DNA of 64,000 nucleotides from the NCBI GenBank assembly GCA_037444825.1, contig JBBILR010000007.1:54994-118993 (forward strand), read 5' to 3'. Below the pieces are notes generated by a model. That model did no database searches. It was not told the origin of the DNA and saw only the letters and a program-made list of their open reading frames with translations. The stretch comes from JBFLVU01 sp037444825. GTDB lineage: Bacteria; Acidobacteriota; UBA4820; DSQY01. The translations under genes were made by a program, and so were the position numbers. Numbering within the stretch: the stretch's first letter is position 1; each line of letters starts with the position of its first letter. This document shows positions 51,317-59,722 of this stretch, piece by piece.

Positions 51317-51953
51317 GCCCCCCGTGGGCGAGAAGATCGACCGGGCGGGGTTTCTCCGCCGCCTCTTCTTCGTAGAGCCGGGCGCCGAGACGGTCCGCAC
51401 CTTGCGGACCGGCAAAGGGGGAGAGCCTCCATCCGGAGGCCCCGGACGCATCCCCTTCACCTTCTTGCGCCCCCCCGGCGCGCCGCTGGAGCCCCAGTTC
51501 CTTTCCCGGTGCACCCGCTGCGACCTCTGCCGCCAGGCCTGTCCCGAAAGGATCATCGTCCCGGCGGAGGACCCTCTCATGGGGACCGGCACCCCCATCG
51601 TGGACCCTTCCCTCGGCTCCTGCACCCACTGCATGAAGTGCGTGGAGGCCTGCCCCGACGGGGCCCTCCTCCCCGGGGAGGACCGCCGGATGGGGCGGGC
51701 GGTCTGGCACCCCGAGACCTGTCTTTCCGCCGCCTTTCTGGCCTGCGTGAAGTGCGTGGAGGCCTGTCCCGTGGGCCCCTCGGCCATCCGCGCCGTCCCG
51801 GGCTCCGGGATCGCGGTGGACCCCGAGGGGTGCACCGCCTGCGGCTTTTGCGTGGCCGCCTGTCCCACCGACCCCAAGAGCCTTCACCTCCAGGGCCGGC
51901 CCCCCATGCCCCTTCGGGGCCACCCCCCCGTTCCGGTGCGCTCCCATGGGTGA
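51315..51953 (+). CDS. NapF/NapH-like 4Fe-4S ferredoxin protein
   Basis: 212 residues. Four cysteine clusters occur: CTRCDLCRQACPE, CTHCMKCVEACPD, a CVKCVEACP with an upstream Cys, and CTACGFCVAACPTD, so up to four [4Fe-4S] clusters. The order and length resemble NapF. The start at MPPVGEK is assumed; a GTG three codons later is possible. It overlaps the ABC ATPase gene by 8 nt. The redox partner is not encoded nearby. Confidence 0.82.
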   Translation: MPPVGEKIDRAGFLRRLFFVEPGAETVRTLRTGKGGEPPSGGPGRIPFTFLRPPGAPLEPQFLSRCTRCDLCRQACPERIIVPAEDPLMGTGTPIVDPSLGSCTHCMKCVEACPDGALLPGEDRRMGRAVWHPETCLSAAFLACVKCVEACPVGPSAIRAVPGSGIAVDPEGCTACGFCVAACPTDPKSLHLQGRPPMPLRGHPPVPVRSHG

Positions 51954-52707
51954 AGAGCCGGCCCTCGAGATCCGCTCGCTCACCAAGCGCTTCGGCTCGG
52001 TGGAGGCGGTCAAGGATCTTTCCCTCACGGTCCGGCGGGGAGAGATCTACGCCTTTTTGGGGCCCAACGGCGCCGGAAAGACCACGACCCTCCGAACCGC
52101 CGCCGGCCTCCTCCAGGCCGACCAGGGTTCCGTCGCCGTGGCGGGCCGCCCGGTTTCGCCTCAGAGCCTTCCCTTCCGGCGGGTCATGGCCTACGTCCCC
52201 GACCGGCCCTACCTCTACGAAAGGCTCACCGCCTGGGAGTACTTCGAGTTTCTCGCCCGCGTCCACGGCCTTCGGGGTTGGGAGGACCGGGCCCGGGGCT
52301 TCTTGGAGCGCTTCCGGCTCTCCGCGTGGGCCCACCAGCTCCTGGAGGGCTTTTCCCACGGCATGCGGCAAAAGGTGGTTCTAGCGGGGGCTCTCCTGCA
52401 CCGGCCGATCCTGCTCATGGTGGACGAGCCCATGGTGGGGCTGGACCCCCGCTCCAGCCGGGACGTGAAGGCCCTCTTCGGGGAACTGGCCGCCGAGGGA
52501 ACCGGCCTGCTCCTTTCCACCCATTCCCTGGATCTGGCGGCGGAGGTGGCCCACCGGATCGGCATCCTGAACCGGGGGCGCCTCATCGCCGAGGGCACCT
52601 TCGCCGAGCTCCAGGAGCGGGCGTCGCAGCCCGGGACCACGCTGGAGCAGGTCTTTCTCACCCTCACGGAGGAGGCATGGCTGGAACAACCGGCCCGAGA
52701 ATCCTGA
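51946..52707 (+). CDS. ABC transporter ATP-binding protein
   Basis: 253 residues of the CcmA/NatA type: Walker A GPNGAGKTT, Q-loop region VPDRPYLYERL, signature FSHGMRQK, Walker B LLMVDEP and the switch STHS. The signature has H and M where most have G and E/Q. There is no permease gene directly adjacent; it lies between a ferredoxin gene and a patatin gene and overlaps both. It may serve an exporter encoded elsewhere, or the NatB-like permease at 54056. Confidence 0.88.
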   Translation: MGEEPALEIRSLTKRFGSVEAVKDLSLTVRRGEIYAFLGPNGAGKTTTLRTAAGLLQADQGSVAVAGRPVSPQSLPFRRVMAYVPDRPYLYERLTAWEYFEFLARVHGLRGWEDRARGFLERFRLSAWAHQLLEGFSHGMRQKVVLAGALLHRPILLMVDEPMVGLDPRSSRDVKALFGELAAEGTGLLLSTHSLDLAAEVAHRIGILNRGRLIAEGTFAELQERASQPGTTLEQVFLTLTEEAWLEQPARES

Positions 52708-53756
52708 AGGCCCTCCGGCCCAAGGTGGCCGTGGTGCTCGGGGGCGGGGGCGCCCGGGGCTTCGCCCACCTGGGGGTCCTCAAGGTCCTGGAGCGGGAGG
52801 GGATTCCGGTGGACCTCCTGGTGGGGTGCAGCGCCGGGGCCCTCGTGGGGTCCCTGTACGCCTTCTCGGGCTCCGCCGAGGCAGCGGAGAAGGCCCTTCT
52901 CGCCTACGCCGCTTCCCCGGAGTTCCAGGACGGGCGTTACAGGGACATCCAGACCATCGCCCCCTTGGAGAAACCCCAGAAGGAAGGCTTCTTTCGCCGA
53001 CTGAAACGAGCCTACAAGACGGCGGCCTTCTTCGCCTCCACCCTCCTGAGGGAGTCCTACGTCAAGCCCGAGGAGTTCGAGGCCAACGTGGCGGGGATCC
53101 TCCCCGACCGGCACATCGAGGAGTCCCCCATTCCCCTTTGCATCGTGGCGGCGGACCTTCAGTCCGGCGACGAGGTGGTCCTCCGAAAGGGGCCCCTTCG
53201 CCTGGCCGTTCAAGCCTCCTCCGCCATCGCCGGCGTCTTTCCGCCCGTGCGGTGGCAGGGGCGGGACCTGGTGGACGGGGGCTTCGTGGACAAGGTCCCG
53301 GTGGAGGCGGCCTTGCGCCTGGGCGCCGACGTGGTCCTCGCCGTGGACGTCTCCCTGGACTTGGCCTTCGACGGGAACCTCGACCGAAGGGGGACCACCC
53401 TCACCACCCGGGCCAGCGCCATCCTCTCCGAAGCCCTCACGCAGGCCCAGGTCCGCTTCGCCGACGTGGTGATCCGGCCGGACATCCGAAAGGTGCACTG
53501 GGCGGACTTTCGCTCGGTTCCCCAGGCGGTTCCCCTGGGGGAGGCCGCGGCGGAGGCGGCCCTCCCGGCCATCCGTTCGGCCCTCCGGCGGGGCTGGAGC
53601 CGCCGGCTGCTGCGCCTCCTGGGCCGCCACCCCCGGAGAACGGTGGTCTTCAGGCCCTACCCCGCGGAAGGAACGGCGGAGGCTCCTTCCCCTCCCCTTC
53701 CCCCCTCTCCGGCCCCACCCTCCGAGGCCCCTGCCCCCCCTCCGAAGGAAGGGTGA
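52677..53756 (+). CDS. Patatin-like phospholipase (RssA/NTE type)
   Basis: 359 residues. Oxyanion loop GGGGARG, nucleophile elbow GCSAGA and the acidic DGGFVDKVP form the patatin Ser-Asp dyad. It should hydrolyse acyl esters of phospholipids at the inner face of a membrane. The C-terminal 30 residues are proline-rich. The ATG at 52677 overlaps the ABC ATPase by 31 nt and follows GGAGG. The last 107 nt overlap a convergent gene. Confidence 0.9.
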   Translation: MAGTTGPRILKALRPKVAVVLGGGGARGFAHLGVLKVLEREGIPVDLLVGCSAGALVGSLYAFSGSAEAAEKALLAYAASPEFQDGRYRDIQTIAPLEKPQKEGFFRRLKRAYKTAAFFASTLLRESYVKPEEFEANVAGILPDRHIEESPIPLCIVAADLQSGDEVVLRKGPLRLAVQASSAIAGVFPPVRWQGRDLVDGGFVDKVPVEAALRLGADVVLAVDVSLDLAFDGNLDRRGTTLTTRASAILSEALTQAQVRFADVVIRPDIRKVHWADFRSVPQAVPLGEAAAEAALPAIRSALRRGWSRRLLRLLGRHPRRTVVFRPYPAEGTAEAPSPPLPPSPAPPSEAPAPPPKEG

Positions 53757-54030
53757 GGACCAGCGCGGTCCACGTGGGGAAAAGGGAGACGAGGGGGAGG
53801 GCCTCGGCGGCGAAGGCGAGGAGGTAGCGCCACCGAAAGCCCGCCACCGCCCACAGGACCGCGGCCGTGAGGAGGTCCAGAACCAGGTCGAAGGGCGAGG
53901 CGGCCCCCTCGAGAAACAGGGGAAAGAGGGCGATCTCGATGAGATCGGCCAGACCGGCCACAAAGAGCGCCAGGAGTTTCCGCCGCCGGGACAGAAGAGG
54001 CAGGATCCGCCCCCCTTTTTTTCCCTGCAT
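53650..54030 (-). CDS. Small hypothetical membrane protein
   Basis: 126 residues. Two or three hydrophobic segments between about 20 and 95 (LLALFVAGLADLIEIALFPLFLEG, LLTAAVLWAVAG, LLAFAAEALPLVSLFPTW), then a charged tail rich in Gly, Arg and Glu. The family is not recognised. It follows the NatB-like permease by 25 nt with a GAGGGG ribosome site, so it may belong to that operon. Its end overlaps the patatin gene on the other strand by 107 nt; the tail may be shorter in reality. Confidence 0.6.
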   Translation of the reverse strand: MQGKKGGRILPLLSRRRKLLALFVAGLADLIEIALFPLFLEGAASPFDLVLDLLTAAVLWAVAGFRWRYLLAFAAEALPLVSLFPTWTALVLTLPSEGGQGPRRVGPERGEGEGKEPPPFLPRGRA

Positions 54031-54055
54031 CACTTTCCCCTCTTCCGCCTTTCCA

Positions 54056-55354
54056 TCACCCGGCCCGCATCCAACGGAGGATTTCGGGAATGGAGGGGCG
54101 CTTGCCGGTCATGAGGATCCCCGCCCGGTAGATTTTGGCCGCCACCCAGGTGACCCCCAGCGTCCCCAGCAGGAGCAGGGCCAGGCTGGCCCCGATCTCC
54201 CACGGGGGCACCTCCACGGCGCCCACGCGCAGGAGCATGGTGATGGGGGAGGTCAGGGGAAAGAGGCTCAAGAACACCACCCACCCGGCATGGGGGTTTT
54301 GCAGGGTCGGCATCATCAGGACGAAGGGAACGACGAGGCCGAAGGTCACGGGCGTCTGCCACTGCTGGGCCTCCTGCTGGGTCGTGCAGACGGCCCCCAC
54401 GGCGGCGTAAATGCTCGCGTAGAAGACGAAGCCCACCAGGAAGTACAGCACCAGCACCGCCATTTCCAAGGGGCGCATCCAGCCGCCTTCGGCGGACGCG
54501 ACGTTTAGGGGGTTGGCCAGGTACAACCCCGCGCCGACGAGGAACCAGATCAGGTACTGGAGCAGGCCCACCGCGGCGATGCCCGCGATCTTGCCCGCCA
54601 TCAGCTCGAAGGGCCTCACGGCGGAGAGGAGAACCTCCACGATTTTTCCGTTCTTCTCCTCGAGCACGCCGTTGGAGAGGGCCACGCCGTACATGATGAC
54701 CATGAAGTAGATCACGAAGGCCAAAAGGATGGGGCGGAAGAGGTCGGTGAACAGGTTGCCCTTCCGGGTCTTCCCCCCCTTTTCCACCTTGACGAGGTTC
54801 ATCTCCACGCGCCCCTTGAGCTCGGCGGCCACCTTCGGATCCAGCCCCAGCCTCTGCAGCTTTTGCTGAAGGCGCGCCTGGTTCAGTTTCAGGGTGAGGA
54901 GGCCCATGAGCGGCGTGTTGGTGAGGCTCTTGGCGAAGTAGGTGGCCTTGAGCTCCTCCTGGGGATCGGGATCCAGAACGAGAATACCGTCCAGTATTCG
55001 GGCCTCGAGGTCCCGCTTCAGGGTCTCCAGGTCCGCCCCGGCGGGCTCGGCGCGGAAGGTCAGGGCCGCCTCCTGCCGCCGGTCGGCCTCCGCCTCCAGC
55101 CCCCCTTCGGGGTTCGGCGTCTTCGGCCTCTCCGGACGGGCCTCCATGACCAGCGGTCCCGCCCACCCCGTCCGATCCACCACCGCCACGGTCACCTCCT
55201 CGTGGCGCAGGAGCGCGAGGGCGGCGGGAAGGACCATGAGGGCCCCGAAGATCAGGGGGGTGAGGATCGTGCTGACCAGGAAGGACTTCTTCCGAACCCG
55301 CTCCAGGAACTCCCGCCGTACGATCGCCAGGACGTTCCGCCAGTCAGTTCGCAT
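54056..55354 (-). CDS. ABC-2-type permease (NatB-like)
   Basis: 432 residues. An N-terminal membrane segment (SFLVSTILTPLIFGALMVLPAALALL) precedes a large outer domain and about five further membrane segments from residue 230, including VIYFMVIMYGVALSNGVLEEKNGKIVEVLLSAVRPFELMAGKI, the typical NatB cytoplasmic-interface segment. It pairs with the ATPase gene upstream, which it overlaps by 11 nt. NatAB exports sodium in Bacillus, but related exporters have other substrates. Confidence 0.9.
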   Translation of the reverse strand: MRTDWRNVLAIVRREFLERVRKKSFLVSTILTPLIFGALMVLPAALALLRHEEVTVAVVDRTGWAGPLVMEARPERPKTPNPEGGLEAEADRRQEAALTFRAEPAGADLETLKRDLEARILDGILVLDPDPQEELKATYFAKSLTNTPLMGLLTLKLNQARLQQKLQRLGLDPKVAAELKGRVEMNLVKVEKGGKTRKGNLFTDLFRPILLAFVIYFMVIMYGVALSNGVLEEKNGKIVEVLLSAVRPFELMAGKIAGIAAVGLLQYLIWFLVGAGLYLANPLNVASAEGGWMRPLEMAVLVLYFLVGFVFYASIYAAVGAVCTTQQEAQQWQTPVTFGLVVPFVLMMPTLQNPHAGWVVFLSLFPLTSPITMLLRVGAVEVPPWEIGASLALLLLGTLGVTWVAAKIYRAGILMTGKRPSIPEILRWMRAG

Positions 55355-56264
55355 GGCGCCCCTCCCCCTTGACCGCCCTCACGAAGATGTCGTGCATGGA
55401 GGCCTGGGCCTCCTCGAAGCGGGAGACCCGCGCGCCCCTGTCCAGGAACCGGCGGAGCAGGTCCGCCGAATCGGCCTTTTCCCGCAGAAAGAAGCGCGCC
55501 TCGTTGGGAAGGAAGGCCGTGGATTCGGAAAGGTCGGCGAAGGCCTCGGCCGAAAGGCCCTCCCCCCCGTCGAACTCCACCCGCACCGCCCGGCTGCCGT
55601 ACCGTCGCCGGATCTCGGCCACCTGGCCCTCCAGGACCACCCGGCCCCGGTCGATGAGGGCGATGGAATGGCAGAGCCTCTCCACCTGGTCCATCTGGTG
55701 GGTGGAGAGGACCACCGTGGTTCCCTGGCGGAGGGCCTCGCGGAGGACCTCCATGAAGGCTTCCGCGTTCACCGGGTCCAGTCCCGAAAAGGGCTCGTCC
55801 AGGATGGCCACCCTCGGGCGGTGCTGAAGAGCCACGAGGAGCTGGATCTTCTGCTGCATGCCCTTGGACAGTTCGTCCACGCGGTGGCCTTCCCACTGCT
55901 CCAGCCCCATCCGCCGGAGCCCCTCGGCGGCCCTCCGGGAGGCCTCGGAGGCGGAAAGGCCCCGGAGCCTCCCGAAGAAGCGGAGGAGTTCCCCCACCTT
56001 CATCTTGGGATAGAGGCCCCGCTCCTCGGGAAGGTAGCCCAGGGAGGCGGAGGAGACCTCGTTCCGCGGCCGTCCCAGGACCGAGACCTCCCCCGCGTCG
56101 GGCAGGAGGATGCCCAGGGTCATCCGCATGAGCGTGGTCTTTCCTGCCCCATTGGGACCCAGGAGGCCGAAGATGCCCCCTTCGGGAACCTCCAGGTCCA
56201 GGGGCCGGACCGCCTCCACCTCCCCGAATCTTTTCGAGACGCCGCGGTATTCGAGCGCGTTCAT
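55344..56264 (-). CDS. ABC transporter ATP-binding protein (NatA-like)
   Basis: 306 residues with Walker A GPNGAGKTT, signature LSKGMQQK, Walker B AILDEPFSGLDP and switch STHQMD. A C-terminal extension of about 90 residues follows, typical of NatA. It overlaps the permease gene, so the two encode one exporter. The ATG at 56264 has a GGAGGG site. Confidence 0.92.
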   Translation of the reverse strand: MNALEYRGVSKRFGEVEAVRPLDLEVPEGGIFGLLGPNGAGKTTLMRMTLGILLPDAGEVSVLGRPRNEVSSASLGYLPEERGLYPKMKVGELLRFFGRLRGLSASEASRRAAEGLRRMGLEQWEGHRVDELSKGMQQKIQLLVALQHRPRVAILDEPFSGLDPVNAEAFMEVLREALRQGTTVVLSTHQMDQVERLCHSIALIDRGRVVLEGQVAEIRRRYGSRAVRVEFDGGEGLSAEAFADLSESTAFLPNEARFFLREKADSADLLRRFLDRGARVSRFEEAQASMHDIFVRAVKGEGRHAN

Positions 56265-56325
56265 GGACCCTCCCCGAGCCTTCTACGATAAACCTCTCGC
56301 CAGGTTTCGGCCGTCCCCGCCTCCC

Positions 56326-56354
56326 TTGAAGCGGGGCGGGGCTTGGTTCATACT
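56326..56354 (+). promoter_or_regulatory. Promoter of the deoxynucleoside kinase gene
   Basis: TTGAAG (56326-56331), 17-nt spacer, CATACT (56349-56354), about 18 nt before the ATG. Confidence 0.5.
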
Positions 56355-56372
56355 GGAACCCAGGGAGAGGGA

Positions 56373-57023
56373 ATGGCGGGTCCGGAGCTCAAGTACCCGT
56401 ACCTGGCGGTGGAGGGCCCCATCGGGGCCGGAAAGACCACCCTGGCCAGGCTCCTCGCCCGCAAGCTGGGGGCCACCCTCTTGTTGGAGGAGGTGGAAAA
56501 CCCCTTCCTGGCGGACTTCTACGCCGGAAGGAAAGGGGCGGCCTTTCAATGCCAGCTCTTCTTTCTCCTGACCCGGTACCAGCAGCAACAGTCCCTGGTC
56601 CAGCGCTCCCTCTTCGACTCTCGGCTGGTGGCCGACTACCTTCCCAGGAAGGACAAGATCTTCGCCTACCTGAACCTCACCGACTCGGAGCTGGTCCTTT
56701 ACGAGAAACTGTACGCGCTCCTCATGGAGAACCTGCCCAAGCCCGACGCGGTGATCTACCTCCAGGCCGCCACGCCGGTCCTCAAGAAGCGCATCCGCTC
56801 GCGGGCCCGAAACTACGAGAAGAGGATCTCCGACGAGTACGTGGAAGCCCTCAACAAGGCGTACAACCACTTTTTCTTCCACTACCGGGAGACCCCCCTC
56901 TTGATCGTGAACACGAATGAGGTAGACTTCGAACGGGAGCCTCAGGAGCTGGACCACCTCATCGCCCAGGTGAACCGGCTCGAACGGGAGGTTCTCTTCT
57001 ACGCCCCGCCCGCATCCCGCTGA
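56373..57023 (+). CDS. Deoxynucleoside kinase
   Basis: 216 residues. P-loop GPIGAGKT, the EEVENPFLADFY substrate segment, a QRSLFDSRL motif, and the lid region RIRSRARNYEKRISDEYVEAL. The fold matches the Dck/Dgk family that phosphorylates deoxyadenosine, deoxyguanosine or deoxycytidine in salvage. Specificity cannot be told from sequence. The start at 56373 follows GGGAGAGGG. Confidence 0.88.
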   Translation: MAGPELKYPYLAVEGPIGAGKTTLARLLARKLGATLLLEEVENPFLADFYAGRKGAAFQCQLFFLLTRYQQQQSLVQRSLFDSRLVADYLPRKDKIFAYLNLTDSELVLYEKLYALLMENLPKPDAVIYLQAATPVLKKRIRSRARNYEKRISDEYVEALNKAYNHFFFHYRETPLLIVNTNEVDFEREPQELDHLIAQVNRLEREVLFYAPPASR

Positions 57024-57113
57024 GGGAGCGGTACGGGGCCGAAGGTACCGCCGGTGGCTTTCCCTCAAGCCCAGGGACCCGCGTCCCGGGATGGGGAGAA
57101 AGGAGAGAGACCC

Positions 57114-58001
57114 ATGTCCAAGATCCGCGAGGCCGTGCCCCAGGCCGTGACGGTGCCCTCCCTGCGCGCCCGCAAGGGCCCGGGGAACCGCATCGTCATG
57201 CTCACCGCCTACGACTACCCCACCGCCCGGCTGGCGGAGGAGGCCGGTGCCGACGTCCTGCTGGTGGGCGACTCCCTCGGCATGGTGGTCCAGGGCCGCG
57301 GGGACACCCTTTCCGTGACCCTGGACCAAATGGTCTACCACTGCTCCATGGTGGCCCGAGCCGCCCGGCGGGCGCTGGTGGTGGCCGACATGCCCTTTCT
57401 CTCCTACCACACCGGGTGGGCCGACGCCGTGCGCAACTGCGGCCGGTGCGTGCAGGAGGGCGGGGTGCAGGCCGTCAAGATCGAGGGCGGGCGCCGCCGG
57501 GCTTCGCTCATCCGGCGCCTCGTGGCGGCGGACATCCCCGTCCTGGCCCACATCGGTCTGACCCCCCAGTCCCTTCATCTCCTGGGAGGATTCAAGGTGC
57601 AGGGAAGGAGCCTGGAAGCCGCCCAGGCCCTCCTGGAGGACGCCCGGGCGGTGGAGGAGGCCGGCGCCTTCGCCGTGGTCCTCGAGTGCATCCCTTCGGA
57701 GGTGGCGGCGGAGGTCACCGCCAGCCTCTCCATCCCCACCATCGGCATCGGCGCGGGCCCCCTCTGCGACGGACAGGTCCTGGTCTTCCACGACCTTCTG
57801 GGGCTGTACGAGGGAAAGTTGCCGCGCTTCGTGAGGAAGTACGGTGACTTCGGACGGGAGATCCGGGAGTCGCTCCGCCGCTTCGCCGAGGACGTTCGGA
57901 CGGGGGCTTTCCCCACGGAGGCCGAGGCCTTCCACCTTCCCGAGGAGCTCCTGGAGCACTTCGGCTACGAGGTCCGCCGTGCGCACCCTGAAGACCGTTG
58001 A
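57114..58001 (+). CDS. panB: 3-methyl-2-oxobutanoate hydroxymethyltransferase
   Basis: 295 residues, a TIM-barrel with conserved ML(T)AYDYPTA, LVGDSLGMVVQGR, ADMPFLSYH, VKIEGG, AHIGLTPQS and IGIGAGPLCDGQVLV segments. It adds a hydroxymethyl group from methylene-THF to alpha-ketoisovalerate to form ketopantoate. First gene of panB-panC-panD; the start follows AAGGAGAG. Confidence 0.96.
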   Translation: MSKIREAVPQAVTVPSLRARKGPGNRIVMLTAYDYPTARLAEEAGADVLLVGDSLGMVVQGRGDTLSVTLDQMVYHCSMVARAARRALVVADMPFLSYHTGWADAVRNCGRCVQEGGVQAVKIEGGRRRASLIRRLVAADIPVLAHIGLTPQSLHLLGGFKVQGRSLEAAQALLEDARAVEEAGAFAVVLECIPSEVAAEVTASLSIPTIGIGAGPLCDGQVLVFHDLLGLYEGKLPRFVRKYGDFGREIRESLRRFAEDVRTGAFPTEAEAFHLPEELLEHFGYEVRRAHPEDR

Positions 58002-58839
58002 GGAGATCCGCCGCTTCAGCCGGGAGCGGAAGGCCGAGGGCCACCGCGTGGCCCTGGTCCCCACCATGGGGTACCTCCACGAGGGCCACCTCTCCCTGGT
58101 CCGGGAGGGAAAGCGCCGGGCCTCGTGCGTCCTGGCCTCCATCTTCGTGAACCCCCTCCAGTTCGGCCCGAAGGAGGACCTGGACCGGTACCCGCGGGAC
58201 CTCCCCCGGGACTCGGCCCTCCTGGAGGCGGAGGGGGTGGACGCCCTCTTCGCGCCGGAGGTCGGGGAGATGTACCCCCCGGGTTTCGCCACCCGGGTGA
58301 GCGTGGAGGGCCCCCTCACGGAGGGCCTCTGCGGGGCCCGAAGGCCCGGCCACTTTTCCGGCGTCGCCACGGTGGTCACCAAGCTTTTCGCGGCCTGCGA
58401 GCCCGACGTGGCGCTCTTCGGCCAGAAGGACGCCCAGCAGGCCGCCGTCATCCGGCGCTTCACCCGGGACCTGGACCTTCCGGTTCAGATCGTGGTCTGC
58501 CCCATCGTGCGGGAGGGCGACGGACTGGCCATGTCCAGCCGGAACGTTTACCTCTCCCCCGAGGAGCGGAGCCAGGCCCCGGTCCTCTTTCGCTCCCTGA
58601 AGGCCGCCGAAGCCCTCTTCGAAAGCGGGGAGCGCCGCGCGGAGGTCCTCCTCGCCGCCGTCCGCCGGAAAATCGCCGAGGCGCCCCTGGCGCGCATCGA
58701 CTACACGGAAGTGGTGGACGCCGAGAGCCTGGTCCCCCTGGAGCGGGTGGAGTCCCCCGCCTTGCTGGCCCTGGCCGTCTACTTCGGTTCCACCCGTCTC
58801 ATCGACAACACCCTCCTGACTCCCTCTCCCGGAGCGTGA
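57979..58839 (+). CDS. panC: Pantothenate synthetase
   Basis: 286 residues. Conserved LVPTMGYLHEGHLSLV, FVNPLQFGPKEDLDRYPR, FGQKDAQQ and MSSRNVYL segments are present. It joins pantoate and beta-alanine using ATP. The GTG start overlaps panB by 23 nt and has GAGG six bases upstream. Confidence 0.95.
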   Translation: MRTLKTVEEIRRFSRERKAEGHRVALVPTMGYLHEGHLSLVREGKRRASCVLASIFVNPLQFGPKEDLDRYPRDLPRDSALLEAEGVDALFAPEVGEMYPPGFATRVSVEGPLTEGLCGARRPGHFSGVATVVTKLFAACEPDVALFGQKDAQQAAVIRRFTRDLDLPVQIVVCPIVREGDGLAMSSRNVYLSPEERSQAPVLFRSLKAAEALFESGERRAEVLLAAVRRKIAEAPLARIDYTEVVDAESLVPLERVESPALLALAVYFGSTRLIDNTLLTPSPGA

Positions 58840-58842
58840 GCC

Positions 58843-59235
58843 ATGCTGCTGAACGTCCTGAAAGGCAAGATCCACCGCGCCACCGTCACCGACGCCGACC
58901 TGGCCTACGAGGGCTCCGTCACCCTCGACGGGTCGCTCATGGAGGCCGCGGGGATCCTCCCCCACGAAGCCGTGGAGATCTACGACGTCACCAACGGGGC
59001 GCGCCTTCGCACCTACACCCTCTGGGCGCCTCCGGGATCGGGGGTGGTGCAGATCAACGGGGCGGCGGCCCACCTCGTGAAGAAGGGGGACGTGGTCATC
59101 CTTTGCGCCTACGCCCTCATGGACCCCGAGGAGGCCAAGGCCTTCAGGCCCCGGGTGGTCCTGGTGGACGGGGCCAATCGGATCCGGAAAGTGTCCCTCT
59201 ACGAAGGCGGCCGCCTTTCCGATGAAGAGCCCTAG
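58843..59235 (+). CDS. panD: Aspartate 1-decarboxylase
   Basis: 130 residues. Self-cleavage site G-S in YEGSVT at about residue 24/25 forms the pyruvoyl group; VTNGARLRTY, INGAAAH and YA complete the family pattern. It provides beta-alanine for PanC, three bases after the panC stop. Confidence 0.96.
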   Translation: MLLNVLKGKIHRATVTDADLAYEGSVTLDGSLMEAAGILPHEAVEIYDVTNGARLRTYTLWAPPGSGVVQINGAAAHLVKKGDVVILCAYALMDPEEAKAFRPRVVLVDGANRIRKVSLYEGGRLSDEEP

Positions 59236-59710
59236 CGTTCGGGCCCTCTGCCTGCTTGTCTTCGCGGCCCTGGCGAGACCCGCCGCCCCCCAGGCCGAGC
59301 GGGCCTACGACCTCTTCCTGAAGAGCGACTACGGCAGCGCCCAGATCTGGATCGACACTTCCACGGGGGACTTTCGCTGGCTCGACGCGGCCAACCGGCT
59401 GGACCTCCGGGGCCGTGGGCGGTTGGAGTTCCCCAGCCTGGGCCCCATCGTCTTTGTCTTTTCGGGCCCGCTGGAGGGCTTCGACTGGGTCACGGCGACC
59501 TTGAAGATCTACGGGACCTCCGCCACCGGCTTTCTGGCGGCCTTTCCCGCCGGCGAGAAGGTCCGCAAGGTGACCTCCAACTTCTACGACCGGAACACCA
59601 GGGACGATGGGCCCCGCGCCCAGAAGAAACGCCGCTCCTCCCCGCCCCCGCGGGTGGGCGAGGTCCGTCCCGCCCCCCCGGAAGTCCCCGCCCCCCGCCC
59701 CGCCCCTTGA
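59222..59710 (+). CDS. Hypothetical exported protein
   Basis: 162 residues with an N-terminal hydrophobic stretch (ALCLLVFAALARPAAPQAE) that suggests export. Residues 28-120 form an ordered domain with no family I recognise (SDYGSAQIWIDTSTGDFRWL). The tail is proline/arginine-rich. The start overlaps panD by 14 nt, so it is likely co-transcribed, but nothing links it to pantothenate synthesis. Confidence 0.65.
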   Translation: MKSPSVRALCLLVFAALARPAAPQAERAYDLFLKSDYGSAQIWIDTSTGDFRWLDAANRLDLRGRGRLEFPSLGPIVFVFSGPLEGFDWVTATLKIYGTSATGFLAAFPAGEKVRKVTSNFYDRNTRDDGPRAQKKRRSSPPPRVGEVRPAPPEVPAPRPAP

Positions 59711-59722
59711 GCGGGAAAGGCT

